From Fervidibacter sinensis (GTDB lineage: Bacteria; Armatimonadota; Fervidibacteria; Fervidibacterales; Fervidibacteraceae): a DNA stretch of 64,000 bases. The notes beneath the pieces were generated by a model. The model was not told the origin of the DNA and did not search any database. It saw only the letters and a program-made list of their open reading frames with translations. The DNA lies in assembly GCA_032161045.1 (NCBI GenBank), contig JAVHTH010000014.1. One strand, 5' to 3'. Below are positions 45,337 through 53,800 of this stretch, in pieces (position 1 is the stretch's first letter; each line of letters starts with the position of its first letter). The position numbers and the translations under genes were made by a program.

Positions 45337-46962
45337 TCACCGCAAAACAAAAGCCCAAGCATCGGCGATAAGGTCATCGGGGATAGGAAAGTCAGTCACC
45401 GCCGTTTCGCCGAAACGCTTCGGAAGCGCAAACCGAACGAGACTTCCTTTGCGTTTCTTGTCCCGCTGCATCGTTTCTGTCAAGGTAGCGATGTCAGGTT
45501 CGGGAACGGGTTCAGAAACTTCCTTGAGTTTTGTTGGCAATTCCAATGCCCTCAAAACTTCACTTTGCTCATCAAGCACCTCACGGTCGCACCACCCGAG
45601 CCGCCAAGCCAAATAGGCTTCGGCGGTCATGCCAATTGCCACTGCTTCACCGTGAAGGAGTTGAAAATTTGTTGCCGCTTCTAAAGCATGCCCGAAGGTG
45701 TGACCGTAGTTGAGGATCATTCGCAAGCCAGTTTGCTCCCGCTCATCCAAAGAGACGACGCTTGCCTTGACGGACGCTGAACGAGCGATAATCGCTCTGA
45801 GCGCGAGGGGGTGACGGCGCAAAATCAAATCGGCGTTGTCGCGCAAATATCGGAGCAACACAGGGTCAGCAATAACCCCATACTTGACAACTTCTGCGAG
45901 ACCGGCAATAAAGGCTCGGTCGGGCATTGTCTTCAAAGTTATCAAGTCGCTGACGACAAGCGAGGGTTGATGAAAAGCGCCAACAAGGTTTTTAGCGTGA
46001 GGCAGATCAATTGCGGTTTTGCCTCCAATGGCGCTATCAACCATTGCGAGCAAAGTTGTCGGAATTTGGGCATAAGCGATTCCTCTCATGTAAGTCGCAG
46101 CGACGAAGCCGACCAAATCACCCACAACTCCACCGCCGACAGCGAAAAGCGTGCCGTTGCGCGGCATCGCCATCTCAGCGAGCCAATGCCAAAGTGAAAT
46201 CGCTTGATTAATGTTTTTGCTGGCTTCGCCCGAAGGAACGCTCTTTCGCTCAGACTTTCCCAACCTGCTCAGCCTTTCGCAAACGAGTTTTCCAGAACTT
46301 TCAACACTCTCATCATGAACGACAGCAAACGGTGGTTGCAAATTGCCTGCTTCGGCAATCCGTTCTATCCGCGAAAGCAAATCACTCCCAACAAGCACAT
46401 GGTAACTTCGCTCTTGCAAATCAACGGTCACTGCGTCATCGTCGTTTTCTAATGCTCGCACCCATGCAAGAATCCGCTCAGCAATTTGGTCTGGGGTTTG
46501 ACGACCGCAGTTGACGGTGAATTGAGCCTGAGTGTAAAAACGCTCTCGCTGCGACAGCAAAGTGGCAATGCGCCAGTATCGGTCGGCAAAGCCCTCAAGG
46601 AGCGGTCGGTCGCGAACCGTTGCCAAACGCTCGTAAAGCACATCAGTCGGGACACGAAGGTAAAAGTTGAGAGCCTTCGTCCGTAAAGCAGCCAAGTTTT
46701 CCGGAACAGTAGGCATCCCGCCGCCGGTGGCAATCACAATTCGTTGTCGCTGCAACAGTTCTGTCAATAGTTCGCTTTCGGCTTTCCTAAAAGCGGCTTC
46801 ACCTTCTTCGGCAAAAATCTGCGTGATCGGCTTCCCGAAACGCTGCATTATGAGTTCGTCGCTGTCAACGAACTCATATCCAAGTTTTTGCGCTAACGCT
46901 TTTCCGACGCTTGTTTTGCCGCTACCCATGAAACCCCAAATTGCGATCGGCTTCGTGACCAT
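45337..46962 (-). CDS. aroKB: Fused shikimate kinase / 3-dehydroquinate synthase
   Basis: Two steps of the shikimate pathway in one chain of about 541 residues. Residues about 1-170 are shikimate kinase: P-loop GFMGSGKTSVGK, DSDELI, GEAAFRKAES and ATGGGMP. Residues about 175-541 are dehydroquinate synthase: GGGVVGDLVGFVAATYMRG, the metal-binding Glu in LAEVVKYG and the histidines in NYGHTFGHALE. The steps are not consecutive (DHQS is step 2, kinase step 5). GTG 46971, ATG 46968 and ATG 46962 are all in frame; GGGTGATG favours 46962. Confidence 0.93.
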   Translation of the reverse strand: MVTKPIAIWGFMGSGKTSVGKALAQKLGYEFVDSDELIMQRFGKPITQIFAEEGEAAFRKAESELLTELLQRQRIVIATGGGMPTVPENLAALRTKALNFYLRVPTDVLYERLATVRDRPLLEGFADRYWRIATLLSQRERFYTQAQFTVNCGRQTPDQIAERILAWVRALENDDDAVTVDLQERSYHVLVGSDLLSRIERIAEAGNLQPPFAVVHDESVESSGKLVCERLSRLGKSERKSVPSGEASKNINQAISLWHWLAEMAMPRNGTLFAVGGGVVGDLVGFVAATYMRGIAYAQIPTTLLAMVDSAIGGKTAIDLPHAKNLVGAFHQPSLVVSDLITLKTMPDRAFIAGLAEVVKYGVIADPVLLRYLRDNADLILRRHPLALRAIIARSASVKASVVSLDEREQTGLRMILNYGHTFGHALEAATNFQLLHGEAVAIGMTAEAYLAWRLGWCDREVLDEQSEVLRALELPTKLKEVSEPVPEPDIATLTETMQRDKKRKGSLVRFALPKRFGETAVTDFPIPDDLIADAWAFVLR

Positions 46963-47021
46963 GAGCATCACCCAAAATCGTTGAGCGTTGAGAGTTGCTC
47001 GTTAAGCGAGTGAAAGCCAAT

Positions 47022-47546
47022 TTAGTTTGCAAAATTCCCAAGCGGTTTGTAATCGCCAATCCATTTCACTCGCAACACCTTTGCAAACCTTGTGCGAACC
47101 AAAAACTCGTAAAGCCTTTTGTCTGCTGTCCAAAAGGTGGCTTTGCGCTGACTTACAAAGTGAAGGTAAACAGCGTCGTAAAAACTCACGCTGAAACCCA
47201 TTGCCCAACGAGCGACATCGGTGTAAAGCCAACCTCAGTCATGGGAGTGCAAATGCCAGTTTGACAAAGCGAGCAAACCTTTAACTCGGCTCAAAGTCTC
47301 TTGTGCCTGAGTTTTGGTGAGCCTTTTTGCGTGAACCGCTTTGACCAACCCTCCGCTAACTTCAAAAAGCCAAATGTCGGGAACATGGATGGTAACCCTT
47401 CCCGTCACAATGTCCTCATAAAGCCAGTCTGTGCGCCTACATAGTTCAATGGGTTCATCCCTCAGAAACCAAAGCAGCGAAACCGACGCGTTCAGAACGA
47501 ACCTATTTTCTTGGATTTGCTCTTTCGCTTCGGTTTGCTGTCCCAT
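47022..47546 (-). pseudogene. PIN-domain toxin relic with in-frame TGA and lost first Asp
   Basis: The frame reads ENRFVLNASVSLLWFLRDEP ... PDIWLFEVSGGLVKAVHAKR, then meets a TGA at 47235-47237, and continues in the same frame as GWLYTDVARW ... VSFYDAVYLHF ... FWTADKRLYE to a TAA at 47022. The acidic PIN residues in the second half (FYDAVYL and TADKRL) remain; the expected first catalytic Asp (VLDAS) is Asn. A nonsense mutation plus active-site loss fits a dead toxin. Its antitoxin upstream is also frameshifted. Recoding of the TGA as selenocysteine is discussed in the findings. Confidence 0.75.
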
Positions 47547-47753
47547 CCTCTCATCGCCTCTCTCATTTCAAGCAAGGCTTCATAAGCGCCTCCACCTTTA
47601 ACAGCGCCGTATTTGCGCCACCATTCAGAGAACTCATCATAGCATCGTTTTTGCCTTCTCTTGCGCTTCGCGAATCAAAGCGATTGATCTCTCAACGGCT
47701 TGCTGCCATTCTTCATCCGTCCAAATTCGGTCTTTCCTTCGCTTTTTAAGCAT
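47492..47753 (-). pseudogene. Frameshifted antitoxin-like gene upstream of PIN relic
   Basis: From ATG 47753 (AAAGGAGGGAC upstream) the frame reads MLKKRRKDRIWTDEEWQQAV ... EAQEKAK and then stops. Dropping one A from an A5 run restores KAKRCYDEFSEWWRKYGAVK ... ALLEMREAMRG to a stop at 47492, overlapping the PIN start. The total length, 262 bases, is one more than a multiple of three. The basic, helical 86-residue product and its place before a PIN gene suggest an antitoxin; the family is not recognised. Confidence 0.65.
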
Positions 47754-47812
47754 AACAAAAAGTCCCTCCTTTCGCTTTAGCGGGAATTTGCCTTTCAAAT
47801 TGTTGGACGGTG

Positions 47813-49582
47813 TCATCGGTTTTGCAACTTTGCTGCGAAGGCTTGAAGGAGTTGTTTCGCAATTGGGACAGCAACTTCTCCTCCATGCCCCGCTTCTTCA
47901 ACCATTACGCACAAAGCGATTTGTGGGTCATCAGTGGGTGCAAAGGCTATGAACCAAGCATGAGTTTTTGCACCCTTGCGGTGTTCAGACGAACCGGTTT
48001 TGCCTGCAACCTTTATGGGCAGATCCGCCAACAAACGAGCAGTGCCACCTGAACCGTAAACGGCAGCCATCATGCCTTGCTTGACAGCATTCCAAACAGA
48101 GACCGGTGCATCAATGCGGTGAAGAACCTCAGGGCGCACTCTTTTCAAAATTCGCCCATTGCTGCCTCTTATTTCCTTGACGAGATGGGGTCGGTAAATG
48201 ACGCCGTTGTTTGCAATGGAGCAAGCAACTAAAGCCATTTGAATCGGCGTTGCTGAAAGGTAGCCTTGCCCTATTGACATGTTTGCGGTGTCGCCGCCAT
48301 ACCAGCGCTCTCGGTATCGCTCCCGCTTCCATCTCGGTGTCGGTAAAACACCTTTGCTCTCACCCGGCAAGTCAACGCCTGTTTTTGCTCCCAAACCCAT
48401 TAATGAAGCGACGCGAGCCAACTTGTCCGGACCGACAGCAAGACCGAGAGTGTAGAAGTAAGTGTCACAAGATTGACCGATCGCTTTCGTCAAGTCAACA
48501 GTTCCGTGCCGCCGCCAGCACCGGAAGAACCGACGACCAACGACACGACCTCCATTGCAGTTTATGCGAGTTCTTGAAGAGGCTTTGCCGTGAAGCAAGG
48601 CAGCCACAGCGGTCACAACTTTGAAGGTGGAACCCGGTGGATGAGCCGTTGAAATCGCTCGGTTTTGCAACGGATGAGCCCTGTGGGAAACGAGCCAGCG
48701 CCAAAGTTGGGGCTTAATGCCTTTGCTGAACCAGTTAGGGTCAAAAGTTGGTGAGGAAGCCATCACCAAAACCTCGCCAGTTTTGGGGTCTAAAGCCACA
48801 ATTGCACCTCGCTTACCCTGCAAAGCATTCTCCGCGACTTTTTGCAGGTCCAAATCAAGGGTCGTCACTAAAGTCTGACCGGGCTGTGCGGGTTCGCGAC
48901 GAAGCCTTCTTATGGGAGCACCCCTCGCGTCTACTTCAACGACCTCACGACCATGCTCGCCCTGCAATTCCCGGTCGTAGACCCTTTCAAGCCCCATCTT
49001 CCCCGTCCAGTCAAAAAGTTCCAAATCCTTGCGCTGACTTAATTCCTCCTCTGTAACTGCCCCGACATGACCGAGGACATGAGCAGCCAACTTGCCATTT
49101 GGGTAGCGGCGAATTGGTTCTTCCAGAACGATTATGCCAGGAAGTTCCCAATTTCGTTCCAAAACCCTCGTGACCGTCACGAAGTCGGCTCCTACGAGTA
49201 AACGGATTGGCTCAAACAGCGGGACTTTGTTGGTTCGGATTTTTGCAATAGCATTGTCAAGGGTTTCCCGTGGAATGCCGATCACCTTACATATTGCGTC
49301 AGGGTCAGCGCTATCTGTTGAAAACTCTGCCGGAAACAAAGCGATGTTGAAGGAAGGTTCATTGGTGGCGAGGATTTTACCGTTTCTGTCAAGTATTTCG
49401 CCCCTCGGTGCTCTCGTGACGATTGCGCGCAAGTATCTGCTGCGAGCCTTTTCCCCCAAATGCTGCCCTTGATAAAGTTGCAACCACCACAACCGCCCGC
49501 AGAGAACAGTCGCCATCAGTATGACAAACCCTAACCCCAACCACCACCGGCTAATCGGGACTACCGGTTGGCGTTCCTCCAT
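47813..49582 (-). CDS. mrdA: Penicillin-binding protein 2 (peptidoglycan transpeptidase)
   Basis: Class B PBP of the elongasome. One N-terminal helix (about residues 10-30), a dimerisation domain with RAPRGEILDRNGKILATNEP, then the transpeptidase: catalytic S318 in PPGSTFK, GQSCDTYFY as the SxN-like motif, and KTGSSE as KTG. 589 residues from ATG 49582 with GAGGGGATAGGG upstream. It overlaps the upstream hypothetical gene by 32 bases. FtsI is less likely because this PBP lacks a PASTA tail and has the PBP2 N-terminal RAPRGEI motif. Confidence 0.92.
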   Translation of the reverse strand: MEERQPVVPISRWWLGLGFVILMATVLCGRLWWLQLYQGQHLGEKARSRYLRAIVTRAPRGEILDRNGKILATNEPSFNIALFPAEFSTDSADPDAICKVIGIPRETLDNAIAKIRTNKVPLFEPIRLLVGADFVTVTRVLERNWELPGIIVLEEPIRRYPNGKLAAHVLGHVGAVTEEELSQRKDLELFDWTGKMGLERVYDRELQGEHGREVVEVDARGAPIRRLRREPAQPGQTLVTTLDLDLQKVAENALQGKRGAIVALDPKTGEVLVMASSPTFDPNWFSKGIKPQLWRWLVSHRAHPLQNRAISTAHPPGSTFKVVTAVAALLHGKASSRTRINCNGGRVVGRRFFRCWRRHGTVDLTKAIGQSCDTYFYTLGLAVGPDKLARVASLMGLGAKTGVDLPGESKGVLPTPRWKRERYRERWYGGDTANMSIGQGYLSATPIQMALVACSIANNGVIYRPHLVKEIRGSNGRILKRVRPEVLHRIDAPVSVWNAVKQGMMAAVYGSGGTARLLADLPIKVAGKTGSSEHRKGAKTHAWFIAFAPTDDPQIALCVMVEEAGHGGEVAVPIAKQLLQAFAAKLQNR

Positions 49583-49829
49583 CCCTATCCCCTCTCGTTT
49601 CACTGTTTTGCTCCTCACTAATTGTCAAGCGCTGGCACATTGCTTGGAGCAGGCGGAGTTTCAGGTTTGGTGGCAAATGTCGGTCTACGACGACGAGCCA
49701 CTGTCCTTTGTAGCGAGCAATCCCACCCTTACCTCCCCAATTTCCCGACAAAATTTTCACGCCCGCCTCAATCAACTTTCGCCGCAAACTCTCTAACTGC
49801 TCTTCAAGGAGCGTTTTCTCCGCCGCCAT
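49551..49829 (-). CDS. Conserved hypothetical protein
   Basis: 92 residues. A helical start (EKTLLEEQLESLRRKLIEAG) is followed by GGKGGIARYKGQWLVVVDRH and PPNLKLRLLQAM; the Gly-rich strand plus WLVVVD pattern recalls small conserved hypotheticals in several phyla. The C-terminus is disordered (SETRGDRDGGTPTGSPD). It overlaps the mrdA start by 32 bases and begins 15 bases after sdhB ends. Probably real because of the coupled spacing; the function is unknown. Confidence 0.6.
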   Translation of the reverse strand: MAAEKTLLEEQLESLRRKLIEAGVKILSGNWGGKGGIARYKGQWLVVVDRHLPPNLKLRLLQAMCQRLTISEEQNSETRGDRDGGTPTGSPD

Positions 49830-49844
49830 TTTTGCTCCCTTCCT

Positions 49845-50579
49845 TCACCGCTTCTCAATCAATGACGATTCAACGGGTTGGGGAACTATGCCCGTCAAAA
49901 TTGCCTGTCTGAGTTCCAGTATAGCCTTCGTGACATTAATGCCGCGAGGGCAAGCATCAACGCAGTTGAAAATCGTCCGGCAAGTGAAGACCCCACCGTA
50001 TTGAGCCAAAATTTGCAGCCGTTGGTAAGCGGCTCGGTCTCGGCTGTCAAAAACGAAACGGTGCGCTGCAACGAGCGCTGCGGGTCCAAGGTAATCCTTG
50101 TTCGCCCAAAAGACAGGACAACTCGTTGTGCAGCAAGCGCACAAAATGCATTTCGTGGTGTCATCAAACCGCTCGCGTTCCTCAGGCGATTGCAGACGCT
50201 CGGTCTGAGGCGGCGGCTCGTCGTTGACCAAATAAGGCATGACAGCGCGGTATTTAGCGAAGAAATCCTCCATGTCAACAACGAGGTCTTTTATGACGCG
50301 AAAACCTCGCAAAGGCTCAATGGTGATGGGTTGCTTTAGGTCCTTCACCAGTGTCTTACATGCCAGCCTGTTTTTACCGTTAATGACCATTGCATCAGAG
50401 CCACAAATTCCGTGCCCACACGACCGGCGAAAAGCCAAAGTCCCGTCAACCTCGTCGCGGATATAGTGCAAGACATCCAAAACCCGGTCGGTCGGCTCGG
50501 CTTCAACCTCAAATTGCTGCCAATATGGTTTGCCGTCCTTTCCAGGGTCAAATCTGAGTATGCGAACTTTGACTTCCAT
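49845..50579 (-). CDS. sdhB: Succinate dehydrogenase/fumarate reductase iron-sulfur subunit
   Basis: Electron-transfer subunit of complex II. The N-terminal ferredoxin domain has the 2Fe-2S cysteines in SCGHGICGSDAMVINGK and the later RLACKT. The C-terminal domain carries the 4Fe-4S/3Fe-4S cysteines in CILCACCTTSCPVF and CVDACPRGI, plus the single Cys in TCRTIF. 244 residues from ATG 50579, with GGAAGGAGC upstream. No sdhA, sdhC or sdhD is adjacent in the window: the gene is followed by a hypothetical gene and mrdA and is divergent from gyrA, so it is detached from the usual operon. Confidence 0.93.
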   Translation of the reverse strand: MEVKVRILRFDPGKDGKPYWQQFEVEAEPTDRVLDVLHYIRDEVDGTLAFRRSCGHGICGSDAMVINGKNRLACKTLVKDLKQPITIEPLRGFRVIKDLVVDMEDFFAKYRAVMPYLVNDEPPPQTERLQSPEERERFDDTTKCILCACCTTSCPVFWANKDYLGPAALVAAHRFVFDSRDRAAYQRLQILAQYGGVFTCRTIFNCVDACPRGINVTKAILELRQAILTGIVPQPVESSLIEKR

Positions 50580-50714
50580 GTTGCTCGCTCCTTCCTCACG
50601 GAATTGGGGAAGAATTGCCAAGTTCAACCAGACCGTGACAATTTTAGCATCACCCCAACTTGGACTGATGGCTTGCTGACTTGATCCCAGTGCACCGTCG
50701 GACCCTTACAACTC

Positions 50715-50743
50715 TTGACTTTTGTTGCAAACTGACTTATGCT
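50715..50743 (+). promoter_or_regulatory. Sigma-70-type promoter of gyrA
   Basis: TTGACT (50715-50720), a 17-base spacer and TATGCT (50738-50743) give a near-consensus sigma-70 promoter. Transcription would start near 50750, leaving a leader of about 80 bases to the gyrA ATG at 50830. Confidence 0.6.
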
Positions 50744-50829
50744 TTTCAGCGTCTACAAGGAAATTGCTTCCAACCTGAGAAGCGAACAAAGACCCACTCG
50801 TTTGAATGTCGGCAAGGGGGTTACCTGCT

Positions 50830-53800
50830 ATGGCTGAGTTAACTTTTGCCCGCGAGTTAGTGCCTATTTCGCTGGAGCGAGAGTTAGCGACTTCATACAC
50901 CCGTTATGCGATGAGCGTCATTGTGTCGCGAGCGCTGCCCGATGTCCGCGATGGGCTTAAGCCAGTTCAGCGCCGCATCCTTTATGCCATGTATGAGCAA
51001 AACATGTTCCCCGACCGACCTCGCGAAAAGTGCGCAGCGGTTGTCGGCGAAGTCATGAAAAAGTATCACCCGCATGGTGACGCCCCAATTTACGAAGCCC
51101 TCGTCCGCATGGCTCAGGATTTCACAATGCGCTACCCTCTCATTGACGGTCAAGGCAACTTCGGAAGCATTGACGGAGATCCTCCGGCTCAGATGAGATA
51201 CTGTGTCACAGGCGATACCCTTATAGTCACTGACAAGGGGCTCGTGCCTATTGCCGAGTTGGGCGAAGGCGGTGAAGAAGTGAGCGAGGGCACGAAAGAA
51301 ATTGAGGTCAAGGTTCTTTCCTTCGCGGGCAAGGTCAATACCGCAAGCCGTTGGTTTGACAGTGGCGTTCATCCAACTTTGAAAGTCCGCACACATCACG
51401 GATATGAAATTACTGGCACCTTCAACCATCCGTTGCTTGTTTGTGTTCCTGATGCAAATGGGCGGCCGACTTTTGTCTGGAAGACACTTGACCAAATTCA
51501 AGTCGGCGATTTTGTCATCATTGACCGCAGTGAAAAACTTTGGTCGGAGCAGCCTGTTGATTTGCGACCTTACCACCCATCATTGCCCCAACGCTCTCGA
51601 GCCCATCGCCATTCGTTACCTACAGAACTTGATGAACGGTTGGCATTCCTGCTGGGCGCATTAGTGGCAGAAGGGACAGTGCGGGAACAAGTCATTGAAT
51701 TCACCGCTACAGAGGGTGAATTTGCTGACACTTTCCAACGGACATGGGAGCAAGTCTTCCCCACATGTCGGCTGCACAAGTTTTTGCGACCGCCCGTCAG
51801 TTTCGGTAAACAACCATTTTGGCAAATGCAAATTGTTTCAAAGCAGGTTGTCTCCTTCTTGCAGCATTTGGGCTTAAAGGGCAAGTCCAAGGAGCGATGC
51901 ATCCCGCCTGTCATCTTGCGTTCTCCCAAGCCCATTGTTGCAGCATTTTTGCAAGCATTGTTTGAAGGCGACGGCGCGGTTGAACAATCCAGCGGCACGC
52001 TTTACCGCTTGAGCCTAACCTCAAAGAGCGAGCAACTTGTCAAACAAGTGCAAATTTTGCTATTGAGGTTCGGCATCGTAAGCACTCGCTATTTTGACCG
52101 AAAGCGCAAAGAATGGCGACTGTGCCTTCAAGGTGCCGAAAATTTGCTTAGGTTTGCCGAGCAAATTGGTTTCGTCTCGCAGGCAAAGCAACAGGCTCTG
52201 CAGGGTATATTGAACCGACTTTCGGGCAAAACTTTGGCTCGCAACGATTTCGTCCCATTTTTGGCGGCTTATGTTCGTCGTGTTGCAATGTGCCATCGTG
52301 AATGGCTCAGCAAACACAACTTTGACCGCCCTATTCGTTTGGTCTCTGCATTGCCTCGCTTGGCAGAAGCGCTACTGTTGCGCGATTTTGCCTTGACACT
52401 CTTCCTTGCCCAAACTCGTTACTTGTTTGACCCTGTGGTCTCAGTGGAACCAGCAGGTTGGCAGCGAGTTTACTCAGTGCGGGTTGACAGCGATTGTCAT
52501 TCTTTCGTCGCAAACGGTTTCATCAATCATAACACCGAATGTCGCCTTGCTCCCATTGCGATGGCGATGCTTGAAGATATTGACAAAGATACGGTTGATT
52601 GGAGACCGAATTACGACGAGAAGCATATGGAGCCTGTGGTCTTGCCTGCGAAAGTTCCCAACCTTCTGGTCAATGGTGCGACAGGTATTGCAGTCGCGAT
52701 GGCGACGGAAATTCCACCGCACAACTTGGGCGAGGTCGTTGACGCGTTACTGCACCTGATTGACAACCCAAATGCAAGCGTTGATGAACTCATGAAATTT
52801 TTGCCCGGTCCGGATTTTCCGACAGGCGGAATTATCGTTGGCAAGGAAGGCATCCGGGAAGCCTACACTACTGGACGGGGCACAATTGTCTTGCAAGGGC
52901 GTGCGACCATTGAAAACTTGTCTGGCGGTCGCACAGCCATTGTCATCACCGAATTGCCATATCGCGTCAGCAAGGAGCAACTCATCGTCCAAATCGCCAA
53001 CTTGGTTCAGAACCGAAAACTTGAGGGAGTTGCTGACATTAACGACGAAACCGACCGGACGGGGATGCGCATCGTCGTTGAGGTCAAACGCGACTATAAC
53101 CCCCGCGCTGTTTTGGCTCAACTTTACAAACTCACGAACCTTAGGGTCAACTACGGCATTATCTTGCTCGCACTTGTCAACAACGAGCCGAAAATCCTGA
53201 CGCTCAAAGACATCTTGCAGCACTACATTGATCACCGCCGACAAGTTGTCACTCGCCGAACTCAGTTTGAGTTGCGGAAGGCGGAAGCGAGGGCGCACAT
53301 CCTTGAAGGTTTGCGCTTGGTTGCAAGAAACCTTGACGAAGTTATCGCAATCATCCGGCGAAGCGAAAGCCGAGATGAAGCGCGCGAGCGCTTGATGCGC
53401 CACTTCAAATTGAGCGAGCAACAGGCTGATGCCATTTTGAACATGCAACTTGGTCAATTGACCCGTCTTGACCAGCAGAGGTTGAGAGAGGAATATGAGG
53501 CACTCATCAAGCGAATTGAGGAACTACAAGCGATTTTGCGCAACCCGAAGCAAGTTGACTTGATAATCAAGCAGGAACTTCAGGAAGTCAAGCGCCAGTT
53601 CGCTGACCATCGCCGAACGGCTATCGTTGCTCAAGCGGAAGACGCTGATGTGCCGATGGAAGAATTGCTCGTTGAACAGGACATCGCTATCGCGATAAGC
53701 AGAGACGGTTACATCAAGCGGTTGCCCCTTGAGGCTTACCTTGAACGAAGGCGCGGCAAAACAACCATCGGTTTGAGCCGCAAGGAACAAGATGCACTTG

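Noticed and set aside
47002..47232. 76-residue minus-strand frame downstream of the PIN relic
   Set aside because: It is an out-of-frame reading of the PIN gene's second half; the correct frame gives FYDAVYL and TADKRL motifs.
50806..50829. Alternative gyrA start at 50806
   Set aside because: AAGGGGG lies between it and ATG 50830 at good spacing, and GyrA proteins normally start near the latter.
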